From contig NZ_JBEWTB010000002.1 in NCBI RefSeq assembly GCF_040549045.1, positions 3,584,501 to 3,648,500 on the forward strand: DNA of 64,000 nucleotides. Direction: 5' to 3'. Both the position numbers and the translations under genes were made by a program. Shown here in pieces: positions 53,218 through 61,441 of this stretch. Position 1 is the stretch's first letter. Every line of letters begins with the position of its first letter. This DNA comes from Endozoicomonas sp. NE40. GTDB lineage: Bacteria; Pseudomonadota; Gammaproteobacteria; Pseudomonadales; Endozoicomonadaceae. Below the pieces are notes generated by a model. That model ran no database searches, was not told where the DNA came from, and was given only the letters and a program-made list of their open reading frames with translations.

Positions 53218-53691
53218 ATGACTCCAGCAATCAATCTGGCAAAAAAAGCCAACATCCCGTTCACTGTCCATGAATATCAGCACGATGTCGGTGCTGATTC
53301 CTACGGTCAGGAAGCGGCTCAGAAACTCGGCCTGAACCCTCAGCAGGTCTTTAAAACCCTGATCGTCAAACTGGACGGCCGGCAGCTGGCTGTTGGCATT
53401 GTACCTGTGGCCGGGCAGCTTGACCTGAAAGCCATGGCGAAAGCCTGTGGTGCCAAGAAAGCCACTATGGCGGAACAGGCTGAAGCTGAAAAAAGCAGTG
53501 GCTATGTTCTCGGGGGGATAAGCCCCCTGGGGCAGAAAAAACGGTTACTGACGATACTGGACCGTACCGCCGAACAGTTTGATACCATTCATGTCAGTGC
53601 GGGTCGTCGGGGGCTGGAAATTGAGCTGGCACCTGCGGACTTGCTCACCCTGACAAAGGGGCAGTTGTCCCCAATTGGTAAGTCTGGCTGA
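53218..53691 (+). CDS. ybaK: Cys-tRNA(Pro)/Cys-tRNA(Cys) deacylase YbaK
   Basis: YbaK is a trans-editing enzyme that hydrolyses Cys-tRNA(Pro) made in error by ProRS. The 157 residues (E. coli 159) show VFKTLIVKLDGRQLAVGIVPV with the conserved Lys, the GYVLGGISPLGQKKRL block and ISAGRRG-like VSAGRRGLEIEL. It lies 3 bases after arfB; both act on translation quality. Confidence 0.93.
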   Translation: MTPAINLAKKANIPFTVHEYQHDVGADSYGQEAAQKLGLNPQQVFKTLIVKLDGRQLAVGIVPVAGQLDLKAMAKACGAKKATMAEQAEAEKSSGYVLGGISPLGQKKRLLTILDRTAEQFDTIHVSAGRRGLEIELAPADLLTLTKGQLSPIGKSG

Positions 53692-53797
53692 CAGGATGGT
53701 CAGTTAAACTGCGCAAAAGGCGGGTGTCCGGAACTTCTTGCCTGAAACGCACTCTATTCTGGTAACTATTTGTATGTGAGAAGAAAAGGAGTTCGCC

Positions 53798-54373
53798 ATG
53801 AATCCATCTGCCGTTGCAGGCCCCATCAAAAATATGCTCAATAGCTATGGTCGCACCATTGCAACGTTTATGGCTGGTGCAGCAGGGCGCAGTGCAGGTG
53901 TGCAATACGGTCCCGGGATTGTTAACTGGGCGATAAACCGTACGGTCAGTGGCGTTCTTCCAAGGTTCTTTCTTCGTAATGCTGCGCACGCTGCCATCGG
54001 TGGTGGCTATGCCTGGTTCGGACAAATTGCCCTGGGTGGCGCGGCTGCCTTATGCCCGGGACCTGGCAAAATCGCCCAGACCTGGACGGGGTACAAAGCC
54101 GGTCGTGATTATCAGAACCAGCTGAAAACATTTGACCCCGAAGCGCTAACAGTGAAGGCGGTTGAAGAAGGCTGGTTGTTGTGCGATGACCTTCAGAAGA
54201 AGCCACCTGAAATCAATGACCAGGTTGATACTGAATCTTTTGTCGTTGTTGGAAATGAGGCAAAGGATTTGCCAACGCCTGCACAGATGGGAACGCCGGA
54301 AACGTTTGAAATGGATGATCTGGCATCTGACAAATCCGCAGAAGGGTTTGAGTTTGTCGATGAGCTGGATTGA
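53798..54373 (+). CDS. Protein of unknown function with glycine-rich hydrophobic half and acidic tail
   Basis: This 191-residue protein is not recognised. Residues 10-110 are rich in Gly, Ala and aromatic residues with two or three amphipathic or membrane-like stretches (TIATFMAGAAGRSAG; AAIGGGYAWFGQIALGGAAAL). Residues 130-191 are hydrophilic and acidic, with two similar short motifs (SFVVVGNE and GFEFVDELD). AAGGAG lies 7-8 bases before the ATG, and a hairpin follows the stop, so expression is likely. It may be membrane-associated. Confidence 0.65.
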   Translation: MNPSAVAGPIKNMLNSYGRTIATFMAGAAGRSAGVQYGPGIVNWAINRTVSGVLPRFFLRNAAHAAIGGGYAWFGQIALGGAAALCPGPGKIAQTWTGYKAGRDYQNQLKTFDPEALTVKAVEEGWLLCDDLQKKPPEINDQVDTESFVVVGNEAKDLPTPAQMGTPETFEMDDLASDKSAEGFEFVDELD

Positions 54374-54377
54374 TTCT

Positions 54378-54406
54378 CATGCCGGAAAGTGACGCTTTCC
54401 GGCATG
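54378..54406. terminator. Bidirectional hairpin terminator
   Basis: Perfect 12-base arms (54378-54389 CATGCCGGAAAG and 54395-54406) with a 5-base loop lie between the convergent genes ending at 54373 and 54421. The T-tract on the plus side is weak. Confidence 0.65.
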
Positions 54407-54420
54407 TTCTGACTGACCTT

Positions 54421-55524
54421 TCAAGCGACCTTTTTCTTGACTCCTGCCTTGCTTCTGCTTCTAATTGTTTCGTGTAATGTCCGATAGTAGGGCATGGATT
54501 GTTCCCACGCTTCTGCCGTTGAGAATAACGGTGAATAACCCAGTTCGTTCCTGGCTTTTTCAATACTGAAATAATTGTCGATACCAATTCGCTCCAGTGC
54601 CAGGGTGGTTTGAGGCGGTTCAGGCAGTTTGATCATCAGATGCAGCTTTTCCCATACCTGAAAAACCTGTTTAACCAGACGGTAAGATACTCTCCGGCCC
54701 GGATAGTTGTATCCCAGTGCCTGAACCAGAGTTTTGGAAAACTCCATCATATTGACGGGTTCCCCATCGTTGATAAAGTAAGCCTGCCCCGGCGCATTGC
54801 CCTGCTCACTGAGTTGCCGGGCAGCCAGTATCTGGCCATGCACCAGGTTGTGGATAAAGGAGTTATCCAGACACGCAGAGCCATTGCCGATTAACGCTTT
54901 AAAGGCGCCTTTTACCAGTTGCTCAATCATCAGTTTGAACATGGTCTGGTCGCCGGGACCCCATATGCCGCTGGGGCGAATCGCACAGGTATATAAACCA
55001 TGGGTGCCATTGGCTGCCAGTACCAGTTGTTCGGCTTTGGTTTTGGTCTCTGTATACAGATCCCGGAACTCTGTTACGTAAGGTAAGGACTCATTGCCTC
55101 CGACAATGGGCTGACCATTAATCACGACACTGTTGGAACTGGTGTAAACCAGTCGTTTAATGTTGTTGACCATGGCTGACTCGATAACGTTTTTTGTGCC
55201 TTCAAGGTTCACATCGTATGACAACTGACGTGTTTCTTCCGGGACAATGCTGCCGGATCGAATATCGATGATGGCAGCGGTATGAAAAACGGTATCAATA
55301 TCTTCGCATGCCAGCAGAACGGCTTCCTTGTTACGAATATCGCCCTGAAGGCTTTCGAGATTTGGATGTTCTAGGGTGTTTTTTACACGATCAAAAGAGC
55401 GGACGTTATAGCCTTTGTTCAGAAGGGTTTGTACCAGATTACTGCCCAGGAAGCCTGAGCCTCCTGTTACCAGAACCTTGCCCGGATCAACAGGGGCAGG
55501 CAGGGAGTTGATTGTATTCATCAC
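54421..55524 (-). CDS. NAD(P)-dependent epimerase / 3-beta-hydroxysteroid dehydrogenase-like protein
   Basis: The 367-residue extended SDR has the dinucleotide motif VTGGSGFLGSNLV (about 20-32), VFHTAAIIDI, the active-site YTETKTKAE (Tyr-x3-Lys) and CAIRPSGIWGPGD. The order and motifs resemble the 3-beta-HSD/isomerase branch (including OleD-type 2-alkyl-3-oxoalkanoate reductases) more than sugar epimerases. The C-terminus is basic (RSRSKAGVKKKVA). The neighbours give no pathway. Substrate unknown. Confidence 0.78.
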   Translation of the reverse strand: MMNTINSLPAPVDPGKVLVTGGSGFLGSNLVQTLLNKGYNVRSFDRVKNTLEHPNLESLQGDIRNKEAVLLACEDIDTVFHTAAIIDIRSGSIVPEETRQLSYDVNLEGTKNVIESAMVNNIKRLVYTSSNSVVINGQPIVGGNESLPYVTEFRDLYTETKTKAEQLVLAANGTHGLYTCAIRPSGIWGPGDQTMFKLMIEQLVKGAFKALIGNGSACLDNSFIHNLVHGQILAARQLSEQGNAPGQAYFINDGEPVNMMEFSKTLVQALGYNYPGRRVSYRLVKQVFQVWEKLHLMIKLPEPPQTTLALERIGIDNYFSIEKARNELGYSPLFSTAEAWEQSMPYYRTLHETIRSRSKAGVKKKVA

Positions 55525-55689
55525 TGTTATTCTTGTTATTGGATTACTACAAATTACTATTCTGAAGTGCGATTGGCCGATATGGCAAGGTTAGAATGGA
55601 TTAGAAATCGGAATCGCTTTTATGTAAGTGCGGGTTGAAATATTCATTCATACCCATAGGATAGGAAGACCACAAGAGGTAGATAGTGA

Positions 55690-56646
55690 ATGAAAAAACT
55701 TGCTTCGCTGATGGCCATGTTAATGGTGTTCAGCCTTGCCTTTACGGCTCCTGAAGCTGAAGCCCGGCGTTTTGGCGGTGGCAAAAGCATGGGGCGCTCG
55801 TTTAAAACGGCTCCGGCCCCCAAGCGGCAGCCTGCTTTCCAGCAGAACCGGGCCGACCGGCAACAACAGAATGCCAACCGCAATCAGCAGAACAACAGCC
55901 GCAAGGGAATGTTCGGCGGTTTGTTGGGTGGTTTGCTGGCCGGAGGGTTAATTGCCTCCCTGCTCGGAGGAGGGGCTTTCGGCGGTATCCAGATGATGGA
56001 TATTCTGATACTGGGGCTTCTCGCCTTCGTGCTGTTTAAAGTGTTCCGGAGTATGAACCGGGCGAAAGCAATGGCTGGCAACCACTCGGGTGCTTCCCGC
56101 CGTGACCAGTCTTTCGGTCAGGGCAACCAGAACTATCGTGACCAGCTGCAGGACCTGTTCAGCAATGAGACGCCTGCGGAGTCCCGTGATGCGGGGTTTA
56201 ACGATACCCCTTCAGGCCCTGAGGGTTCCGGTTCAGAGGCTCAGACGGGTTTTGGTGCCAGCGATGTGCCTATGAATGTGCCGTCGGATTTCAACCTGAA
56301 TGCTTTCCTGAATGGCGCCCGCGACCACTACCGCACTCTGCAGGAAGCCTGGAACCGAAGTGATTTCAAAACCATGCAGGAGTACCTTGATCCGGAACTG
56401 TTTAAACAGATGAAACCGGTACGTGAACAGTTGCAGGGTGATCAGCATACGGAAGTGATGTTTGTTGATGCCGAAATGGTGCGCGCCGATTACACGGCAA
56501 CTGTAGCTCAGATCAGTATTCGTTTTACCGGTAAATACCGTGATACGGTTGAAAGTGTGGAAGAAGATATTACCGATATCTGGCACCTTGAGCGAGACCT
56601 GACCCGGGAGAATGCCCCCTGGCGGATTATCGGGATTGAGTCCTGA
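55690..56646 (+). CDS. Tim44-like domain protein, membrane-anchored
   Basis: The 318-residue protein has a signal/anchor segment (LASLMAMLMVFSLAFTAPEAEA), a basic Q/N-rich linker (QQNANRNQQNNSRKG), a Gly/Leu-rich hydrophobic hairpin (GLLGGLLAGGLIASLLGGGAFGG split over two short helices, then ILILGLLAFVLFKVF) and a C-terminal Tim44-like domain (about 195-318; LQEAWNRSDFKTMQEYL, ITDIWHLERDL). This architecture is common in proteobacteria. The fold may bind lipids or proteins at the membrane; a specific function is not established. Confidence 0.82.
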   Translation: MKKLASLMAMLMVFSLAFTAPEAEARRFGGGKSMGRSFKTAPAPKRQPAFQQNRADRQQQNANRNQQNNSRKGMFGGLLGGLLAGGLIASLLGGGAFGGIQMMDILILGLLAFVLFKVFRSMNRAKAMAGNHSGASRRDQSFGQGNQNYRDQLQDLFSNETPAESRDAGFNDTPSGPEGSGSEAQTGFGASDVPMNVPSDFNLNAFLNGARDHYRTLQEAWNRSDFKTMQEYLDPELFKQMKPVREQLQGDQHTEVMFVDAEMVRADYTATVAQISIRFTGKYRDTVESVEEDITDIWHLERDLTRENAPWRIIGIES

Positions 56647-56677
56647 TCGTTGCTAGACGATTTGATTGCGTTTGACC

Positions 56678-56783
56678 TGTAGGTTGGGTAGAGCGAACGC
56701 GTTTATGCCCTTGGGTAACACCCAACATGGTGAATAGCATTGAGCTCCCATGTTGGGAGTCGCTACACTCGTCCCAACCTACA
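56678..56783. repeat. Palindromic repeat element (MITE/REP-like)
   Basis: A 106-base element is bounded by 11-base perfect inverted ends (TGTAGGTTGGG 56678-56688; complement 56773-56783) and contains a second inverted repeat (CCCAACATGG 56721-56730; CCATGTTGGG 56748-56757). No coding sequence fits inside it. The right end supplies the stop codon of the 977-residue gene (56779-56781). The structure suggests a dispersed non-autonomous element; other copies cannot be counted here. Confidence 0.7.
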
Positions 56784-59712
56784 AGATATTTGCGTAGCGC
56801 TTCAGACTGCCTGCCAGCTCCTGCTGATCACGCCTTTGTGTTTGTTGAATGCCCGATGTTTTTAACCAGTGATCAATCATTGCAGCATTGAGTCTGGCAC
56901 TCTTCGGACAGTGTTCACAAACAGAGACCAGCGCTCTTGCCTGTTCAAAGTTTTTTACACGTTTTCGTGCAAACAGTTTGTAGAGCAGTCTTGGCCTGAG
57001 CGTACTATCCATTTTATCCAGCAGATGCGTTAACTCTTCAGGTACTTTTTTAATATCGGCTGTTTTTTGCTGATCAGCTGACGTTAATTCTTTTTCTGCC
57101 GTTGCCTGCAGCTGGTGTATAGGGTTCAGAACGGATGCTGCCTGCTCAGGTGTTATCTGTTTCTTAAATACCATGGGCAGTAAATTGTTGGAGACCTGAC
57201 TGATGTCGACAGGTATTTCTCTACGGGGGCGTTCCTCCAACCCCTTGGTTAAGGATTTCAGATTGGTCAGATACTGCTGTAATTTGTCTGACTTTTTTCG
57301 CTGTCTGGCAGGCTGCGTCTGTAACTGATCTTTCACTGCATCTAAAGCACCGTTGATTTGATTGACGTCCGCTTTGATCTGTTCTCTGACCTGAACAAGA
57401 AAATCAATGGCTTCCTTGTTTTCCTGAGCCAGCTGGCCCGCCTTGTGATACAGGTTGAAATCATCCAGAAAACCAGTTTTATAGTCATTGAGAAGCTCAG
57501 GTGGCAGGGGTAAAACCTCCCAGCCTCTGGTTAACTGATCAAAATGAACCCTGTCGTTAGTGAGCGATTTTCTGAATGCTTCCGCAATGGTTTTCTGTGG
57601 GTCAGTGGTGCTGTTCAAAAATGCCCTGAAGTCTTTGCCATTCAGGGTTTCTGGTGTGAGTGTTATCTCAACTTTGCAGGATACTGCATCTTTTTTGCCC
57701 TCAACCGGGGTTAAAGTCACTTTAGCAATACCCTGTAATACCAGGTTTAAGTCCGTTTCCAGATCTTTTGTTTTTTGCTTACCCGAAGCGAATATCTTTT
57801 TTAATTCTGTTGTTAACGATGTGGTCAAAGCGTCTGTTAATTCTTCAAAACGCGTGGCAGAAGTCTCTTTGGCATGCTTCTTTATGTCCTCTGGATATTT
57901 GCTCATTAGATACTTCAGGGCTTCACTGCCTTTCTTAATGTCTTCTTTAATGCCTTCCTCTAAATCCATCTCTGCGCTCAGAGCCCGTTGTATATTTTTG
58001 TACTGGGGCCTGTCCCAGTGATTCAGTGATTGCGAAAGAGCGTATATTTCTTCGAACGATTTTGCTTCGTTCAGTACCCTGGACAAAAAGTCAGGGGATG
58101 AGAAGTTCTCAGAGGCAGCTTCCCTAATTGCTGAAGACAGTTTTGAGATATTTTGCTCTTTGCGCCCTTCAAGGACGTCTGCCATGGAAGAAAACATCTT
58201 CAGGGAGGCTTCACTTGAGACCAGCTCCGGTTCTCTGACTAAAAATGCACGACAGACAGGGTTCAGCAGGTGAAGGAAATCGGGTGCTGATTTGGGGCTT
58301 GTGGTCAGAACGGGCAGAACATGCTCTGGCAGGTTTTGCTCCAGCTTCTCCAGAGAAACCAGATTCTGGTCAGCCTCTTCTACGGCATGCATCCATTTAG
58401 TAGTAAACTCCGGTTCTTCAATGGTCTTAACACGGGCAGACAGTGACGCCAGCTGTTTCTGGGCGTCTTCGCACAGTTCTGGTGCCTGTTGTTCCTGAAG
58501 CCGGCTCTTTTCTATTGTCAGTTTCAGCAAAGGTGCCAGACGGCTATGATATTGCAGGTTTTCCGCCAGAAAATGATGGAGTTGTTGCTGAGCCTGCTGA
58601 CGCTCCTTCGGGTTGCGAGCGTTGTTAATGGCGGAAACTTTGGCTTTCAGTGTTGGGTTCCTGATCCGGGAGGTAATCCAGGCATCAAACTCTCCATTTT
58701 TCACACTTTCAACTCTTACGAGCATTTCCCGGCATCGCTCAAGCAGCTGAGTGGCCATTGACTGGTTTGAGGGGATGTCTTTTTTGTCGATTGCCTTATG
58801 AGCCAGAGACTGCAATGTATCAAACGCATTATTGAAAACGCTCTGATAGGTTGCCAGTATCTCGGCATCCTCATCGGAAGCCTGAGCTTCCTGTATCCAT
58901 TGGGGCAGGACCGTCAGCAGTCTGCCAAGCTCTTCAACCGAGTTGTTCAGCGTTGCTTTAAACGCCCCGGCTTTTGACTGTTTTACGTTCTGTATCAGAG
59001 TTGCCAGCAGTTGTTCAGGGTTTTCCGGAGGAGGATCATTGGGCGGTGGAGCTGTGTCCGTTGGAGCCAGGTCCGGTAGTATGGGTGTTGTTGATTCAGC
59101 TGGCTTAGTCTGTTCCGGTGAAACCGGGGCTGTTGATTTGTTTAACTGCGCTTTGGTTTCTGAGATGACCCCTGTTGCCTTTGACATCAGGGTTCTGAGC
59201 TGCTCCATGCTGGCTTGCTGTTTGTTTTTCCAGAACTGTCTTTGAATCGACGTCTCTAATTCGTTCAGTTCGTCCAGTATGGGGGATAGCTCATTATTGC
59301 GTACCATGACTTCGTCAGCGTTTTGCTTCTCAATACGGCCTTCGACAACCAGATGTGCCACCCACTGCCTGTAGTGATTGAACAAGGTACTAAGGTTGTT
59401 TTTGATGGTGGCGACGGCTTGCTTTAACCGGGAACGCGATATGTCTGGTTTCGACTTGTCGGACAGGTCTGCCACGGTGTCAAGATACCGGTTTTCTATT
59501 TCCAGAACCTTTATGTCCCAGTCATCCAGAGTGCGGTTTGCTGTCTGGTCTGCCTCCGGAGACATGTATTGCGGATTGTCATTGTGGGGGTGAACAGAAC
59601 GACTTTCGCCCGATGCCTGAAATACGCCCTCTGCGGTGGTTTTTGATTCTTTGTCATCTTTTATCGAAGGCTTGGGATTGGAAGAAGACCTTCCAGCAGG
59701 AGATATCGACAT
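56779..59712 (-). CDS. Large helical protein of unknown function (977 residues)
   Basis: This protein is not recognised. The first ~65 residues are polar and disordered (SPAGRSSSNPKPS). The remainder is nearly all alpha-helical with many charged/Leu heptad-like stretches, and has a proline/threonine-rich linker around 195-235 (PDLAPTDTAPPPNDPPPENPE). No signal peptide or membrane segment is present, so it is cytoplasmic or exported without a classical signal. Low hydrophobicity, length and helical content would suit a type III or type IV effector or a structural protein. The TAG stop is provided by the end of the palindromic element at 56678-56783, so the original C-terminus may have differed. 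Confidence 0.7.
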   Translation of the reverse strand: MSISPAGRSSSNPKPSIKDDKESKTTAEGVFQASGESRSVHPHNDNPQYMSPEADQTANRTLDDWDIKVLEIENRYLDTVADLSDKSKPDISRSRLKQAVATIKNNLSTLFNHYRQWVAHLVVEGRIEKQNADEVMVRNNELSPILDELNELETSIQRQFWKNKQQASMEQLRTLMSKATGVISETKAQLNKSTAPVSPEQTKPAESTTPILPDLAPTDTAPPPNDPPPENPEQLLATLIQNVKQSKAGAFKATLNNSVEELGRLLTVLPQWIQEAQASDEDAEILATYQSVFNNAFDTLQSLAHKAIDKKDIPSNQSMATQLLERCREMLVRVESVKNGEFDAWITSRIRNPTLKAKVSAINNARNPKERQQAQQQLHHFLAENLQYHSRLAPLLKLTIEKSRLQEQQAPELCEDAQKQLASLSARVKTIEEPEFTTKWMHAVEEADQNLVSLEKLEQNLPEHVLPVLTTSPKSAPDFLHLLNPVCRAFLVREPELVSSEASLKMFSSMADVLEGRKEQNISKLSSAIREAASENFSSPDFLSRVLNEAKSFEEIYALSQSLNHWDRPQYKNIQRALSAEMDLEEGIKEDIKKGSEALKYLMSKYPEDIKKHAKETSATRFEELTDALTTSLTTELKKIFASGKQKTKDLETDLNLVLQGIAKVTLTPVEGKKDAVSCKVEITLTPETLNGKDFRAFLNSTTDPQKTIAEAFRKSLTNDRVHFDQLTRGWEVLPLPPELLNDYKTGFLDDFNLYHKAGQLAQENKEAIDFLVQVREQIKADVNQINGALDAVKDQLQTQPARQRKKSDKLQQYLTNLKSLTKGLEERPRREIPVDISQVSNNLLPMVFKKQITPEQAASVLNPIHQLQATAEKELTSADQQKTADIKKVPEELTHLLDKMDSTLRPRLLYKLFARKRVKNFEQARALVSVCEHCPKSARLNAAMIDHWLKTSGIQQTQRRDQQELAGSLKRYANIL

Positions 59713-59836
59713 AGTGACGTTTCCAGAGGGTTGTTTCTGTTGTTCTTATGATTGTCGGCAGACCACTGTAATTTCGGATATTCTCAGGTTTATTTCATGT
59801 AAACTTCAGCCAGTTTCATTTTGATTGGCCATTAAT

Positions 59837-60793
59837 ATGTCCGGTAAGCGCCCAGTCGCTCAGCTTCACCCCCGCAATATTCATCAGGGCCGCTATAACA
59901 TTGACGATCTATGCTCCATACGCCCGGAGCTTAAAGCCTTTGTTAAAGCGAATCCCCGTGGGGATAAAACCATTGATTTCTCTGATTCACAGGCTGTGGT
60001 CTGCCTGAATCAGGCATTATTGAAACGGCATTACCAGATTCAGCACTGGTCGATTCCATCGGATTACCTCTGTCCTCCCATTCCCGGCCGGGCTGACTAT
60101 GTCCATTATGCAGCCGATCTTCTGGGGTCGGTGAATCTGGGCAGAGCCCCGGTGAAGGTTCTGGATATTGGCACCGGCGCTAACCTGATTTACCCCATCA
60201 TTGGCAGTCAGGTCTATGGCTGGCACTTTGTTGCCAGTGATATTGATCCGGTGTCGGTTGAATCGGCACAGAATATTGTTAACAGCAATAGCAACCTGAC
60301 AGACAAGGTGGACGTTGTCCGGCAAAACAACAGCCAGCATTTTTTTAAAAACATCATTGAGAAAACGGACCGGTTTGCCCTGACCCTGTGCAACCCGCCT
60401 TTCCATGCTTCTAAAAGAGATGCGGAAACAGGCACAGTGCGTAAATGGAAAAACCTGAAGAAGTCAGCGGCTAAGCGCGGCAGTCAGATGCACGGCGCCA
60501 GTAAAAAACAGCTTAACTTTGGTGGACAGAGTAACGAGCTATGGTGTGACGGGGGGGAGATTCGTTTTCTGAAGGATATGGTGAAAGAGAGTGCTGAATT
60601 TGCCCGGCAGGTATTCTGGTTTACCAGCCTGGTGTCTAAAAAAGACAACATTGCCCCTTTACGTAAAGTGCTGACAGAGGTGGGTGCAAAACAGGTGAAA
60701 GTCAGGGCGATGAGCCAGGGACAAAAGGTCAGCCATATGCTGGCATGGAGTTTTATGACGGTTGAGGAACACCGTCATCCTGAATCACTTTAA
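59837..60793 (+). CDS. rlmF: 23S rRNA (adenine(1618)-N6)-methyltransferase RlmF
   Basis: RlmF methylates A1618 of 23S rRNA. The 318 residues (E. coli YbiN 308) show LHPRNIHQGRYN, CPPIPGRADYVHYAADLL, the SAM-binding LDIGTGANLIYPIIG (about 109-123) and the catalytic NPPF in LTLCNPPFHASKRDA. The frame is open from TTG 59825, but the ATG at 59837 matches the family start (MSGKRP...). Its last ~32 bases overlap the upstream extension of the next frame, which is not used. Confidence 0.94.
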   Translation: MSGKRPVAQLHPRNIHQGRYNIDDLCSIRPELKAFVKANPRGDKTIDFSDSQAVVCLNQALLKRHYQIQHWSIPSDYLCPPIPGRADYVHYAADLLGSVNLGRAPVKVLDIGTGANLIYPIIGSQVYGWHFVASDIDPVSVESAQNIVNSNSNLTDKVDVVRQNNSQHFFKNIIEKTDRFALTLCNPPFHASKRDAETGTVRKWKNLKKSAAKRGSQMHGASKKQLNFGGQSNELWCDGGEIRFLKDMVKESAEFARQVFWFTSLVSKKDNIAPLRKVLTEVGAKQVKVRAMSQGQKVSHMLAWSFMTVEEHRHPESL

Positions 60794-60842
60794 TGTCGTC
60801 TGTAACAGCATTCAGGTCAAAGGCTGTGTAAAGGAGCTGTTT

Positions 60843-61412
60843 ATGCCCTACTGCGAGCTTTGTGATCTGGGCTTTCTGGGAGAGCCCGGAATGTTTCTAT
60901 ACGAAAAACACATTAAGTCCCATTTATCACGCCGCCTTGTAGAAATCTCGTCTTTCCAAAACGGCGACAGTACTCTTAACGTTCAGAGACTGGGGTGGTT
61001 TTGTAAAATATGTGGGTTTAAGTTCCACCAAAGTGATGAGCTACGTGAGCACATTGATGATGCTCACGAAGGGTTTCTGGATTATTCGTCAGCACTGCCG
61101 GTCAGGGAGGGGGATGTATTCACCAAAGCCCGGGAGGATATTGCTTTCAATAAGCTGCTTATCTTCAGCTTTGCAAGTGCTTCAGAGTCTGATGCTACCG
61201 TAGAAAACCTTAGAGAGCATACCTGGCACAAAAACCGGCTTGCTGCGGAAAATATGGCAACAAACCAATGCCCAATTTGTTTTATGCCTCTGCAATTTCA
61301 GGCTTCCAGATCCATATCCTGCCGCCACGAATTCCATGAAAGCTGTATTGTTACCCATGTTAGTTTCAACGGTAGATTCTGCCCACTTTGCCGGGAGTTG
61401 TTTTACTGGTGA
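60843..61412 (+). CDS. C2H2 and RING-H2 zinc-finger protein, candidate ubiquitin ligase-like effector
   Basis: The 189-residue protein carries three predicted zinc sites. Finger 1: C4, C7, H23, H27. Finger 2: C54, C57, H70, H75 (WFCKICGFKFHQSDELREH), a classical C2H2. The C-terminal RING-H2 has all eight ligands in order: C143, C146, C160, H162, H165, C168, C180, C183 (CPIC...CRHEFHESC...CPLC). RING-H2 domains of this form recruit ubiquitin-charged E2 enzymes in eukaryotes and are rare in bacteria. AAGGAG lies 7 bases before the ATG at 60843; the TTG at 60762 is rejected. No signal peptide. An effector acting on the host ubiquitin system is inference. Confidence 0.8.
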   Translation: MPYCELCDLGFLGEPGMFLYEKHIKSHLSRRLVEISSFQNGDSTLNVQRLGWFCKICGFKFHQSDELREHIDDAHEGFLDYSSALPVREGDVFTKAREDIAFNKLLIFSFASASESDATVENLREHTWHKNRLAAENMATNQCPICFMPLQFQASRSISCRHEFHESCIVTHVSFNGRFCPLCRELFYW

Positions 61413-61441
61413 TGAAACACAGGCGTGTATGTCCACAACGT

